A stretch of DNA of 64,000 bases. Origin: Typha latifolia (taxonomy: Eukaryota > Streptophyta > Magnoliopsida > Poales > Typhaceae). The stretch covers positions 9,922,280 to 9,986,279 of the forward strand of contig CM034108.1 of assembly GCA_019914945.1 (NCBI GenBank), given 5' to 3'. Positions within the stretch are counted from its first letter, which is position 1. Each line of letters opens with the position of its first letter. Below, piece by piece: positions 11,491-23,580 of this stretch. A model generated the notes under the pieces. The model saw only the letters and a program-made list of their open reading frames with translations, was not told the DNA's origin and did not search any database. The translations under genes and the position numbers were made by a program.

Positions 11491-11862
11491 TTGATGCAGC
11501 TTGGAGCTGGGGCCACACGAGAGGAGTAGGGATCGCGATAAGTAAATTCTCATTATACTTCAATCTAGGTGAATCTCTTTTTTTTGGAGTACTATGAGAA
11601 TCCAAAGAGAAGCTACTGCTCTACTAGAAGGACTGAAAAAGCTCTCAGAGTTGGGGTGCTCTAATCATTGCTAGATTGATGTAGCTTGGAGCTGGGGCTA
11701 CACGAGAGGAGTCGAGATTGAGATAAGTAAATTTGCGTTGGATTTTTGTCCGTGCAAATTTCTTCTTTTGGAGCACTATGAGAACTCATTGGTATGAGAA
11801 GCTACTGCTCTACTAGAAGGACTAAAAGAGCTCTCAAAGTTGGGGTGCTCTAACCCTTGCTT
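11491..11862 (+). repeat. 185-bp tandem duplication inside the RNase H relic
   Basis: Units begin TTGATGCAGCTTGGAGCTGG (11491) and TTGATGTAGCTTGGAGCTGG (11676). Each contains GAAGCTACTGCTCTACTAG and GTTGGGGTGCTCTAA. The duplication repeats the segment coding for the first catalytic Asp (VDAAWSWG) of the RNase H fold. Confidence 0.85.
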
Positions 11863-12183
11863 GATTTTTAGTGACTCACAAACGATTGTTAGAGCCGCGA
11901 CCATGAAGGACTCGGCTGCTAATTGGCCAATTACTGATATCATCCAGGAATGTATCTTAGGTGGATTTTGTTGCTGCCTTGTGTCAAGGTATGCTATACG
12001 AGTAGGAGCAACAATACCTTAGCTCACTTGTTAGTCAGTCTAGCTGAAGAAAATGATCCTTGTAAAAGTTGGATTGATCCACTTATGAAGTGGCATGTAA
12101 TTGAGTTCATGATGAAATATCTAGTCCATAGACTTTCATCAAAAAATGATGAAAGTTTTGATTTGAGACTGGCCAAAGTATAA
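11862..12183 (+). pseudogene. C-terminal RNase H fragment of the LINE relic
   Basis: One frame reads CLIFSDSQTIVRAA, with the second catalytic Asp in SDSQ. After a frameshift another frame reads TSRSNNTLAHLLVSLA, the late R..N..AH..A segment of plant LINE RNase H. The frameshift near 11990 and the preceding tandem duplication show it is inactive. Confidence 0.75.
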
Positions 12184-12190
12184 AAGAATA

Positions 12191-13768
12191 AAACTATTGT
12201 TCTTAAACAATATACCGTAATAGGAAATCATGAGTTGAAATCATGCGAGGTCTATTTATTATTTATATATAAAATCTCTATCTATTTAACTCAAATCCAC
12301 TTCTTGCCGCTATTAAAATATTTCGAGTAGAAAAATGAGGGAGAGTGTTAGTAAAATCACTATTCTCTCACAAGACGGTGATATATGGCTAACTGCACTT
12401 ATGATTATCTGTTTTCAATTCAATATCAATTATTTCACAAACCACATATTCGTGGGTTAATTAAACTAGACCTTTTGACCTATGGCTCATTTATCCTATT
12501 AATTATCTCATACCTATCAACCATCTAAAGATGTTAAAAGACAAAACATCAAACAACTATCATACTCTTAATTTTCTATCTTTTTATCTTTTAATATAAG
12601 AGTGAAATAGTCTCTAGATGGATAAAATTGATTGCATGATATTTTTTAATAGAAAAATCTAATGTATAACTAATAAAAAAGGTATTATACATATATAGAT
12701 GGAGATGAACAGACAGATAATTCCAATTTTGATTATGTGGGGCTTGCAAGAAAAGTGCACTAGTGTAATCAATGTAGCTCTTCATGCAACCTTAACTTTT
12801 AATTTGTGGGACTTCACCTAAGTAGTACTAGATTGTCCACATATGCTCACTATACCAACAAAAAAATGCACTGTTCTGTATTCAATGTAGAGAAAATTAC
12901 AAGTAAATGCACTACATTTTCTCTATATTACAAATAAAATCCTCTCCTTATATTATTTGGAAATAAAACTCTCTGTTTGTTAAAAACACACCAAGCTATC
13001 TCAGTCATATGATAGATTATAATTTAACTTGACCATCAAATTAACTTAATTAGAGAACTAAATTAAGCCTCTAAAATACTAGAATTGAATACAAATAAGA
13101 AATAGCATAGAAATATTTCTTTCCCTTTATTCCTATATTTTTATCTTTTTATTGTACCTTTAAATATAATGATCCTAATAAAATTTAAACAATTTCTTGT
13201 TAAAGAATTTACAAACTGGGCATAAGTAACCATGAGAGAGAAAAGGATGAACACTTCTTTTATTATTGGCAATAAATGGTTTGGTGAGTTCATTCATGAG
13301 CATTAGAAAAAAGAAGGAACTATTGCATCAAATTCTAATTCGATTGCTATTTAGTTCTTGACCACAAACTATCCCTGTTGGTTGCCAATTAATTGTTTCT
13401 GCCTAACAAAATCAGCTCAAAATGATCAAATTGAATTCTTATTTGAAATAATTATAGTTAGAATTCATGAACTATCACTATATTTTACATAGCTTTCTAA
13501 TTTTTTTTTTGTGATTAAAAATATTTTACATAGCTTCCTAATGTCATAGATGAAAAAGTTAAAAGATCAAAATGCCTTTTTACTTATAATTACAATGAAT
13601 TCTCTCTTTTCCTCCAATATATAAAAGGTAAACATATCATATAGCTGCTCATGTGATTTCTACATGATAATTTATAAATGAAAATGATATAAAATAAAAT
13701 AGAATGGGTGTTTGAGATACTTTTAATATATCAATTTTTTTATAATACTAGGGCTTGTACATAGAAGA
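12191..13768. other. AT-rich intergenic DNA, nothing recognised
   Basis: Only short frames occur. No clear repeat boundaries, exon or RNA gene were recognised. Confidence 0.5.
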
Positions 13769-14276
13769 TAGGTTAAATTAGAATGACATCTCTTGAATAA
13801 TGGTGTAGTTATACACAGACCCCTTGAACTGAAAACCTGACAACAACATCTCCTAAATTATTAAAAATTAAGAACAAATGGACATTCTATTAGGATGTGG
13901 TAAGGCATTTTGACAAAAAAAAGAAACTATTAATGTACTTAGGACATGACCATTTTTTGTTGGTTGCATTTCATGACATTGTTGCCATCATTCCCTATTT
14001 TAATAAAAAACTAATTAACTAAAATGCCTTTCACACAAGCAGACATCTAGTCAAATTGTTCACAAACTCCTGCTAAGTAAACGATAATATGGGGATATAG
14101 TAATGTTGGTCAATAGCCAATCACATTATAAATCAATGCCACATAATTATGGGTAAAAAGGTCATTTTGCCTAAATGGCTCACAACTATAAGGTGTTAGG
14201 TGTCAGAATTTTTTAGTTCAGGAGATCAATGTGTTATCACACTATTATTCAAGAAGCGTCGATATAATTTAACCTA
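13769..14276. mobile_element. MITE with about 60-bp terminal inverted repeats and TA flanks
   Basis: The left end GGTTAAATTAGAATGAC and the reverse complement of the right end (GGTTAAATTATATCGAC) agree. They continue through TCTTGAATAAT.GTGT and CC.TGAACT for about 60 bp. TA occurs at both edges and may be the target duplication. The element has no coding capacity, so its superfamily is uncertain. Confidence 0.7.
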
Positions 14277-16480
14277 AAATATAATGTACCATAGTGAAAT
14301 TTACTTAACTCGATAGTAGTATAATATTACATACTTCTCTCTTTTTTTTCCATATAATATTTTTATATTTGGCAAGGTCAAAGAAAAACTCTATTTTCTC
14401 TCATCTCTTCGCATATCCATTATAAAGAGTATTTTAGTCATTTGCTAAATTATTATTTTAATTTTTTATCTCAAGTAAAATTATTACCCACTATACTAAT
14501 TTACAAAGAAACACAAGAATAATTTATACTAAACTAAGCTATATTATACTAGTATTAATAAATTAGCGTAATTATACTATGTACTGTTGTTGAACTTAAT
14601 CTACAAATGAACGGGGTATGTGATCGAGGACATAGCTTATTTACCTACATAGAATAATTTAGTAAGTGATTCTATGTACACGTAATAAATTGGAATCGTT
14701 AACTCAACCAATTATTCAGCACCTTCACATGTTAACGAATACCAATTAAGAATCTCTCGTATATGAATTAAAATCGCTAACTCAGACAGTAATTTATATA
14801 TTTTATTTGCATAGACTAGAAATAATTTACTCTATGTGAATAAGTTTGAGTTGGCCGACATAATGTCGGAGTTTATCCATATATAAAACCTATCACCAAT
14901 CACATACTAATCCACTCAATCTAGCTAAATTCTTTGGACTCCATATTTGGTAACATGGAACCAAAGTTTGGTGCATTCCACTCATCTATCTCTATTGCAT
15001 TGCATGGCCCTACGTATAAATTTTTATCGGATAACGTGCCTATTATTCTCTCACAAGTTGTCTCATGCTCCTCATACTTATGCGCGTCCACCAATGCATC
15101 TCCTATAACTTATTCCAAAAACAAAACAATAGAATAGGAATAGGAATAGGAATAGAAAATAGAATAGAATAGAGTTGGATAGAATAATCCCTGGGACTGA
15201 GATCGCTGTCGTCTGGCCTCGAGTTCTGTGGACGATGTTGCTCAGACTTTGGTGGGTAAGATGGATTCTTCTTTCACTCTCTCTCACTCTCTCTCTCTCT
15301 TCAAAATTTGGGTCATGTGAACATTCTTTTCCCTTCGTCATAAGGTTTGAGTTATTCTCTCGAAAGATTATATTTTATTCATTTATTTATTGTGAGAATA
15401 GGTGAGCCAATCCGAATAGGAATCTCTCTCTCTCTCCCTCTCTTTCTCTTCCACTCGGGTGGGTGGTGAGTGCTCAGTGGGGCCACTGCTCATCACTAGT
15501 ATTTGACCCAAGTCTTCTATGTCTAATGCTCAATTGGCTCCAAGCCATTTCAAACTTCAAAAAAATTATTTTTTTTCATTTTATATAATTGATTTTTTTA
15601 ATACTTAGTGAAAAGTATAGAGGGAGTGAATTTTTTTTCTTTTCCAATTAGCATAAGAAGATGAATAGAAATAGATCTGAATGATCTAAAAAGATGAATG
15701 TCTGGGGTTGGACTAAACTTGGGAACATATATTTGTGAAGTTTCCCTATCAAATTGAACACCCTCCATTCCTTTTTCGTAGCATAAGCTATTAACATGTA
15801 GACTTCCTCACACTTATATACAAATTGCATTAAATGTAAGCATGGAATAACAATGAATGCTTAACAAGTCCATCTCACTCCTAGTCCTCGGACCTAATTA
15901 ATTTCTTTGTCGGCTTCCTCTCTCTTCTCTCCAACTTACTCTACTCAAAGTTTTTGCATAGGTTGGGGATCCCTTGACTGGACCGCTACAAATCCATTTC
16001 TTCTCTCTCTTCTATTCTTCATCTATTAGTGAGCCGTCTAAGCTCGGCTTATTTAAAACTCGACTTAATAGTTGAGTAAATTGAGGTCGAGCACCGTCTT
16101 AGCTAAAGCCAAGTTCTGAGTCGGCTCTAGCTCTGGCTCGGCTCATTATTGCTTTACTCTCTCTAACTAGTAGGAAATGAGCTGTCTCACATGGGTGTGG
16201 GCAAGAACTGTCGTCCCAAAGCAATGACATGCCTGTGGCTAACCTAACGGTTTTCCAATCCAAATGGAGAGCAACAGTAATAAGAGAGAGCCCATCTCAT
16301 CTCGGAAGCCCAATTAAATCCACCTTCTCTCTCTCTCTCTCTCTGAGTCCACATGCTTCGTCTTGTCGCTTTCCAGTGAGAATTTCCTTTCTTTTCTTTT
16401 AAGGAAGAGAGAGAAAGAGTGAGAAACCTTGGGAGCCACACCCCCATCTCCACCTCCACCCAAAGGATTGTTCTTTGTTC
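14277..16480. other. Intergenic DNA upstream of the Dof gene
   Basis: No gene is recognised. Features are a (GGAATA)n/(GAATA)n tract at about 15131-15173, CT-rich patches near 15270-15300 and 15423-15450, and a short GGCTCGGCT-type repeat remnant at about 16029-16150. The last few hundred bases are probably distal Dof promoter. Confidence 0.5.
16325..16345. repeat. (CT)n microsatellite, upstream
   Basis: About ten CT units in the 5' flank of the Dof gene. Confidence 0.85.
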
Positions 16481-16483
16481 TCT

Positions 16484-16485
<2 letters not shown>

Positions 16486-16525
<40 letters not shown>
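16486..16525. repeat. (CT)n microsatellite near the Dof promoter
   Basis: About twenty CT units roughly 75-110 bp upstream of the TATA box. CT/GA tracts are common near plant promoters and can bind GAGA-type BBR/BPC factors; that role is inference here. Confidence 0.9.
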
Positions 16526-16529
<4 letters not shown>

Positions 16530-16596
16530 GCCTTCCTCGGGATTCCCTCTTCCATACACACTACTCTCTCTCTCCTTCTCTCTCCTTCTTTCTTTC

Positions 16597-16605
16597 TATA
16601 TATAC
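16597..16605 (+). promoter_or_regulatory. TATA box of the Dof gene
   Basis: CTATATATAC sits about 110 bp before the chosen ATG. Transcription would start near 16630, leaving a leader of about 80 bp. No other good TATA element lies closer. Confidence 0.65.
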
Positions 16606-16708
16606 ACGACTCTCCCTGTACTTTAGAATTCTCTTCTCTCTCTTGGCCCCACCACTACTAGTAGTAATACGCACAGCTTCTAGCTTCTTCATCAAGAAAT
16701 GCTCGGCA

Positions 16709-17829
16709 ATGGAAGGGAGGAGTTTGGGTGGTAGGAGTCTTACAACCCTTTCATCTACTGCTACTACTACGACTACCAATATGTGGCCACAGGTTCGGTT
16801 CCACTCTCCACCCACATGCATGCCCACCTCTCTCTCTCTCTAAATCTCTATCAGCAGCATCTGGTCAATAATAGTGCACGCTTCTTTTGTTGTCTAGCTA
16901 TTTGGCACGGAACCTTCCTCTATGTTCCATTATTCACCCATCCATCTCTTTTATTCCTTACTTGATCTCTTTGTCTTTCTTCTTCTTCCTCCTCCTCTCA
17001 GAGTATGGGCAAGAGGCTTCTGATCCCAAGCAACACCACCACCAGTACGGCGGCGACGACGACGACTACTAATACTACTAACAACGATAATAGCAATAGC
17101 AATAGCAATAGCAATTGCATCAACAACAAGAAGAGCAATACTATGACGCAGGTTTCATCGCCTGCGAGGGGAAAAGAGCGCGCGCTCGAGTGCCCAAGGT
17201 GCAATTCGTCGAACACCAAGTTCTGCTACTACAACAACTACAGCTTGTCGCAGCCCCGCCACTTCTGCAAGGCCTGCAAGCGCTACTGGACGCGCGGCGG
17301 CACCCTGCGCAACGTCCCCGTCGGCGGTGGATGCCGGAAGAACAAGCGGGCGAAGAAGCCTGCGCCGATACCCTCCGCTGCGACTCCTCCTCCAGTCGCA
17401 CCTCTCCTCCCTCCTCTCTCGCTTCCGCCTCTAGAATCCTCTCTCAATCCCCTCTTCTTCTCCTCCGACATGGGTTTCACTTTTCCTCTCCCTCCTTCTT
17501 CTTCTTCTTCTCCTCCTCCTCTTCCTCCTCCCTCCTCTTGCGCTAACTTCGATCTCCAACCTTCTCATCTCAACTCGCTCAGCCTCGGTTACCACCATTT
17601 GGTCTCACCGCTGAACAACTCGGATCTTGTAACCACCGACCCTAACTTGTTGCAATTCGAGGAGAATGCCAACTCGGGCATGATCAAACTTGAAGCTGGA
17701 GACATATTAGCCAGCAGCAACTTTGGCATGGGCATGAGCATGGGCATGGGCATGGGCATGGGTATCTCTTCTTCCACCTCCATTCCTCTTGATCCTTCTT
17801 TCCTCTATTGGAACGCGCCGCTCTTTTGA
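16709..17829 (+). CDS. Dof-type zinc-finger transcription factor (two exons)
   Basis: Dof factors are plant-specific nuclear proteins that bind AAAG-core DNA through one C2C2 finger. Exon 1 is 16709-16792 (28 codons). The intron 16793-17001 starts GTTCGG and ends CTCTCAG, phase 0. Exon 2 is 17002-17829, giving 303 residues. The Dof domain covers about residues 90-144. Cys 92, 95, 117 and 120 form CX2CX21CX2C, with [33 protein letters not shown] and basic RKNKRAKK. Before it lies a Thr/Asn/Ser-rich linker; after it come Pro/Ser-rich stretches and a Met-Gly repeat (17727-17763). The short exon 1 beginning MEGRSLGG and the single early intron are common in Dof genes. The ATG at 16699 is out of frame. 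The subgroup could not be fixed. Confidence 0.93.
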
Positions 17830-19742
17830 TCTTCCTTTCTCCTTGGTGGGTTCTTGATTTCGTTGTCGTTTTGTTTCGATTCCTAGGCTTTGTTTTGGAT
17901 CGGAGAGATCATGTCGGTTGCAAACTTCTTCTTTTTTTTTTTTTTTTTTCTGAGTCATTATGTTTGCTCTGAGAGGAACCTCGGATCCAGGGTTGCATGC
18001 ACCGCGGTCATTGAATGAAGCAGGAGAAGTAAGTTAAATTAATTGGCTTTCTTTTATGTTATGTTTGTAGATAGGCATGGGATAATGGGATACTATATGT
18101 ATTATTATTGGTGATGTTAGCTGTTCTTCTCCCATTAGAGGATGTCATGATCTTAATGAGAAAAAAAATCTAATGAGTTTATTACTTCTCTTTCCTTCTT
18201 TCATTTATTTCCTTTTAGAAGGTTGTGAGATCGATTATATTTCTTAATAATGTGGGCTTTTATCTTGTACCCTCTCTCTCTCTCTCATGCTAATTTGTTT
18301 TGTTCTCTTTGGATTGTATTGATAATTGAGGGCAGATACCACTACTTTTTTAAAGTTTCATGTCTGCAACAAAGCTCCTTATGATCAGAAGATAGTTGTA
18401 GTGGAGAAGGAAAAAGGTGACTCTTTTGCTTTCATGCATGTCAGAATAGGAATTGGAGCAGTTAGGTTAACTTGGCAGTGATCAGAATGGTACAAGATAC
18501 TACTAGTCTCCTATTGGCATTCCCACAAAGTATGGTGCAGGATTAATCTTTGTCAGCCTTAACACTAGTGCATATATATATATATATGTATGTTGGGATC
18601 TGTAGATCGATCACTCAAAATGCTAATGGATGTACTAGAAATATTTATGTCGTTTGAAGGACATGCATTTTTGAACTGTGGTTTACTAGTTATTAGTGGA
18701 TAATTTACTTTTTCTTCTTGTGAAAACTAATTATATTTTTATCTTAAACCCTTCGAACCTTTAAAACCCAGTTGAAGCAAGACTCAACTTTTTTTTATTT
18801 CTATACATCTTCAGCTTTGTACAACTCATGATCTTGATTTAAATTACTACGTTCATGACATAACCCTTGACTTTTAATTTGACAATCAAAGATTGTTGGG
18901 TTCTTACAATTCATGGCTCTCAATATGTTGCATGACTTTTATACTTTTAATTAATGGCTTTTGCCTTGACTTTGACTTTAATTAGGATTCAGCATCAAAT
19001 TTATAAATATATGCCTAACTTTGACTGGGAAACAAGAGCAAGATTTATCTTTGAAAACAACAAATCAGGAAAAAAAGGAAACAATGCTTTTAAGTCATTG
19101 TTGCTCCTATATGATCAAATATAACTCCACTTCTTTTTTGTTGTTCCCTCAAGTATATTTTGTACTGCTATTCTAGTGAAATGCAAAGTCCTTAGCCTAT
19201 TAAATGTTTTATACCTCTACTTTTTTAGTACTGTTAGCTATCTGCTCTTCTATAATGTGGACAATTTCCTGCATTGCTTTCTCTTCCTCCATTGTCCCTT
19301 TCTTTGTGCCAGACATACCAATTGGAATGACTAAAACGATACGAGTAGTTAATGCATGGAAGGATGATCAGGGCCAGAATGCTGCTAGAAGATTTAATTT
19401 CTAGTTCTGAAACTTTCAATGGTCATTATCGTTAGTACGATGCATTATGCTTTATAGAAGAATATTTATTTGTGTGTATATATAGTGTTAATTTTGTTTC
19501 ACCTTTTCTTTTGAGGAAAGCCAAACTTGTTTTACTTAAGTTTGATACAAATTTTCTCGATTAAACATGCAATTAATTATAAGGTTTCAACCATAAATCT
19601 ATAGATCTCATTGCACCTTTGAAATAATGGATCAACATAATGCTTTCTTTTTCCTTTTCCATTATAGATCTACTCATTAATCTATTATAATTTTGGCGTC
19701 CTCTATGCATCAGATATAACAGAAGATTCAAACTTACCTCTA

Positions 19743-19777
<35 letters not shown>

Positions 19778-20999
19778 AGGAATATTGAAATTGTATGATA
19801 TTCTATAAAAGTTACCAGAAGTACACTAATTACTATGACCAGAAGTACTGGTTAACCTTTCAATGTTTTGGGTTAAATAGTATGTTTATTTCCTTCTCTC
19901 TTTTTGTGGTCTTATGAATCAAACAAAATTGTAGCTAGTTAGACTAGTGTTTTTTAAGAGATACCCACCAAGAAAATTGCTACATAAGCTTTGGTAGTTA
20001 ATTAACCGGTTAGTCTAAGTAATGCACGTAAAATTTCAATTTTAGCCCTTCATAGATCTAAGGAAAAAAAATTAGTTTTAGCAATTTATATTATTGAATC
20101 ATTGCTCGTCAGGATGTCTCCTAGATTTGCTATATCTTGTACTTCAATTTCTTTCTCTTCGTTCACTAGCTCTCATGAAGTACTTCAAGTTCTTCATAAT
20201 TAATTTCTTTTGACTCATGCCTTCCCCTTGTGATTATAACATCCATCCATCACCAATATACGTTATCTTTGTTGAAGTATTTAAGGGATCTCAACCTGGT
20301 GGAACATTTTCTTTCATCACAACTGAGGCTTTGATACTAGATATAACTACTATAAAGAATATGACAACAATCTAACAAAGAAGAAGATGAACAGGTATTG
20401 AAAGACATACTTCGAATGTCAAAGATATATAGCTTGAGGATAGTAGCAATTGATGATTTATTTGGGCCTTATTTGCAGGGACTGTGGAATGGATATGGAT
20501 CGTAAAATTAGATCCCAATTAGAGTCTTCCTGGTTATGTTAAATTCAAACCCAATTAAGCATTTATATTCATATCGGGCAAAAATTGCCTTAGGGACACA
20601 AGTTGGACCACCTGGACGGGCCTATGGACTCGAGTTATTCCAATAGACGTGTAAACTCAGGATTGAGCTCAAGTTTAGGCCTAGAAAATCTGAGCTGGAC
20701 CCTACACATATGCCTTCAAATGTGTTTTACAAATAGCTAGCTAAGTGCCCATCAAAGTTTCCATCCAGTTAGACTGACTTGGGCCATCAAAATTTTGGAA
20801 ACCTAACTCTATGAAGGGAGATATGGCCAAAGCACCTCTCGCTTAGGCAGGAGGGGACGATGAGCCTCCTCGTCCAAGCCGGCCAAAGGCGCACAAAGGG
20901 CCTATGGAGGAGTTGGGCATCGGTTGCTATAGGTGAGTCACAGCAAAGTCACTCGTAGGAACGCATTTAGGAGGAGATCCTGTCTAAACTTAATTCTTA
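17830..20999. other. Dof 3' flank and intergenic DNA
   Basis: No further gene is recognised. A T-run of about 20 lies at 17931-17950, within about 130 bp of the Dof stop. A (CT)n tract lies at 19747-19776. From about 20490 the sequence resembles decayed repeats, with no boundaries found. Confidence 0.5.
19747..19776. repeat. (CT)n microsatellite
   Basis: About fifteen CT units in non-coding DNA. Confidence 0.9.
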
Positions 21000-21826
21000 A
21001 TTCTCAAATGGAAGATGATACATTTAATTAAAGTTTTTTTTATTGCATTAGTTATTTATTTTTATTGAAATAAAATTTCTGTAGGTCACGTTCGAACACA
21101 GAAGGAGTTGCGTTCGAACGCCCTTGCGAACGCCTGCATCAGGTTCGCAAAAATAGAGAACGCAAAATATGCGTTCGAATGCGCCGCGTTTGAACGCCTG
21201 CCGCGCATTCGCACATACAGAGAACGCCTTTAGTGCGATCGAACGCGATCGACGGAAATCTTCTAGAATTAGATTTAATAATTATATTTTGGATTGTTGG
21301 CTAGCCTCTATAAAAGTGCGGATGGCAGCCAAAATTATTATACTATTGTATTATTAATTTCTTGTCTCCTATCTTCAATATTCTCTCCACCATAATCGCC
21401 CTCCTCCCTCTTTACTAACCTACCACCTCTACCGTTGGCAAGGTCTCTCTTAACTTTTAATTTTCCTCGTTTATCGAGTCCTCCCTTTTCCTTGGAATCT
21501 CAACCACTTCTTCCCCTTCGTCTTTATCCCTTAAACCACATCAACCATCCACCCTTATTTCCATTACCATCCATAATCCTAACATCCACTCCACCCGTCA
21601 CCACCACCATCACCCGCATTATATCATATTTTTATCCTATTTGAAGTTCGAATATGTGAAAGACATAGATACAAAAATTTTAGATCAGAGAGCTATAGAT
21701 CGATTCCACTTTGTTTCGTAATTTTCTGACTACAAGAAAATATTTAGTGAATATTTTCCCTCAGTTGTGCGAGCTGCTTTCTATAATAAATTTAGATTTT
21801 GAAGGAATCATTTTGTAGCCTTATCA
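21000..21826 (+). mobile_element. LTR of a retrotransposon (LTR A), 5' edge approximate
   Basis: The segment ends TTATCA directly before a primer-binding site. It contains TCTATAAAAG at 21307-21316, a plausible LTR TATA box, and an upstream array of TTCGAA-centred boxes (21085-21255). The first half matches, in inverted orientation, the LTR at about 24500-25330. No following gag-pol was found, because LINE sequence begins just after the primer site. Confidence 0.65.
21085..21255. promoter_or_regulatory. Array of GCGTTCGAACGC-like boxes in LTR A
   Basis: At least five copies or variants occur in 170 bp: CGTTCGAAC (21089), GCGTTCGAACGC (21110), GCGTTCGAATGC (21171), CGTTTGAACGC (21187) and GCGATCGAACGC (about 21235). 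The core TTCGAA is palindromic. The array lies upstream of the LTR TATA box. A protein-binding role is inference. Confidence 0.55.
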
Positions 21827-21827
21827 T

Positions 21828-21840
21828 TAGTATCAGAGCC
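21828..21840 (+). other. Primer-binding site, initiator tRNA-Met type
   Basis: TAGTATCAGAGCC matches the common plant site TGGTATCAGAGC at 11 of 12 positions and lies 1 bp after the LTR end. It fixes the plus-strand orientation of LTR A. Confidence 0.75.
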
Positions 21841-21959
21841 TATTAAATTGGTACCGTAGACCTATCAGAAGATTGTGTGGTAGTTGACCCTATGGTGTTG
21901 GAAAGGTGTAAAGCAAGATGGAAACTTCCTTTATTTGGAAGATTTCTCAAGAAAGGAGT

Positions 21960-23580
21960 CCGTCTATAGAGGTTGATATGATACTAGCAAAGCTATTGAA
22001 CAACGTAGAAAGGTTTTCTATATCGGATATGGAGGAAGACTTCTATGTGTTCAGATTTGAGGAGGAGAATCTCAGCTATGCTTGCCCGCACAAATGACCT
22101 GTGGACCATTCCAGGTAAAGTCAACCTTATTCCTTGGGGGAACATTTTTGCTCATTATCAGAGGCTTTACGATGACCATATATTAGGAGTGTCAAGCTTG
22201 TCGAGTAGCTCGGGCTCGGCTCGATTGGAGCTCGAGTCCGGATCGGCTCGGTCAGAACTGAGTCGAGCCCGAGCCGCTGAAAGAGGCTTGAAATCAACAT
22301 CGAGCCGAGCCTGAGCTGAAGCCAGCTCGCTCAGGCTCAGCTCGATCGGCTCGGTATAAAACTAAATTAGAAAACCATAATCCCCAAATCCAAGTCCCAC
22401 ATCCCTTTCCTGCCTCCTACCCCAAATCTAATTTCCCCATGCTCGTCCCCTCGAACTGCCGTCACCTCTTCCTCCTCCTTTGGCAGTCGGCAGTTCAGAA
22501 CTTCGACAGTCAGCACCTATGCTAGTCGTCTCCTCGAGCTGCCGCAGTGCCGCCTCGTCAAGCTGCCACGGACCTGTGGCAGTCGTCTCCTCTAAGCTCC
22601 GCCTCACCTTCCTTCTCCAAGCCGCCGTCGCCGTGCCGTCCTCCTCTCGCGGTAGTCATCTCCTCTAAGCTCCGCCTTACCTTCCTTCTCTAAGCTCGGC
22701 TTGGGTTTGAATTGGCTCGGTCCAGCTCGAGCGAGCTCGGCTTTAATGAGGCTTGATAATAGGCTTATTTTAGGCTCGGGCTCGATTAGGCTCGGCTCAG
22801 GCTCAGCTTGAGCTGAGGCGAGCTGAGCCTAAGCCCAATAAAGAAGCTCAAAATTAATTTTGAGCCGAGCCTGAGCAGCAGCCGACTCGCTTAGGCTCGG
22901 CTCGTTTACACCCCTACCATATATGGATACAGCTCCATAACCTTTCCAATGAATATTGGGAGCTTGAAGCCCTCATACCAGTTGGAGCCTACTTTGACAA
23001 TATGCTGAGAGTGGATGAAGCCACCATAGAGTCTATGTCAAAATAGATTTCAAGAACCCTCTCAAAACACTTGTGTAGTTGGGACAAAAGTCAGAGAATT
23101 TAGATTAGAGTGAGTAGGCTAGCTATAGAGAGGAGCAATGCCCTAAAGCAGGTCGAGTGGGGTCCAAGGGAGAAAAAGATAATGTACTTAATTATGAAGG
23201 TGGAACTGAACCGAGAAATAAAGAGGATGAAGTTGAGGGAGGGCAAAACTCCACCTATGGGCCGCGGTGTACTATCTAGTGACAATGACATCTTAATTAG
23301 GGTGTGCCACACTAGAGGCAATAGGATGTGCCAACCAAACCTAATTCTGCAAAGAAGAGCAGTAAACCCCATGTTTCTAGTGAAGGTGGGTCTATTCCAT
23401 CAAAAGGAATTGCGACCAATAGGGATACAACTCCTCCCAATGCAAGCCACCTGATCCATTGTCATGAAAGGACTAGAGGGGAGAGGGTGCAACAATTTGC
23501 ACGACATAAAGAGAAAGATAAGTTGGAGGAGGTCCAACCTACCTCGAGCAAATCAAAGGAAATCTCAACGACACATTAGG
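21960..23580 (+). pseudogene. LINE ORF1 relic (DUF4283 region)
   Basis: Fragments in several frames read NNVERFSISDMEEDFYVFRF, NDLWTIPGKVNLIPWG and, after the hAT-like insertion, WIQLHNLSNEYWELEAL then AYFDNMLRVDEATIES. These follow the order of DUF4283 ORF1 proteins of plant LINEs, which bind element RNA. Stops, frameshifts and the 733-bp insertion inactivate it. The region 23100-23580 has open frames without clear domains. Confidence 0.65.
22184..22916. mobile_element. CGAG-rich non-autonomous hAT-like element with 8-bp duplication
   Basis: CCATATAT flanks both sides (22176-22183 and 22917-22924). The ends TAGGAGTGTCAA and TTTACACCCCTA are inverted. Both subterminal regions (about 200 bp each) are dense in GGCTCG/CGAGCC words. 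The 8-bp duplication and the TAGGGGTGT-like end fit the hAT superfamily. The middle (22380-22690) is a GC-rich, Ser/Ala-coding-looking segment of unknown origin. Confidence 0.85.

Larger units (their letters stand above)
10260..12190 (+). mobile_element. Internally deleted LINE relic (ORF1 plus RNase H)
   Basis: The first part encodes a broken DUF4283/zinc-knuckle ORF1 and the last part an RNase H domain. Endonuclease and reverse transcriptase are absent, so a large internal deletion joins the two ends. Many stops and frameshifts show age. No clear A-tail or target duplication was identified. Confidence 0.75.

Noticed and set aside
16244..16843. Several open frames over the CT-rich Dof upstream region, both strands
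   Set aside because: They are Ser-Leu or Arg-Glu runs created by (CT)n/(GA)n repeats. Only the piece from 16709 is real coding sequence.
17115..17546. Alternative frames overlapping the Dof exon
   Set aside because: They are GC-rich shadows of the Dof domain frame with no family features, while the main frame has the complete C2C2 finger.
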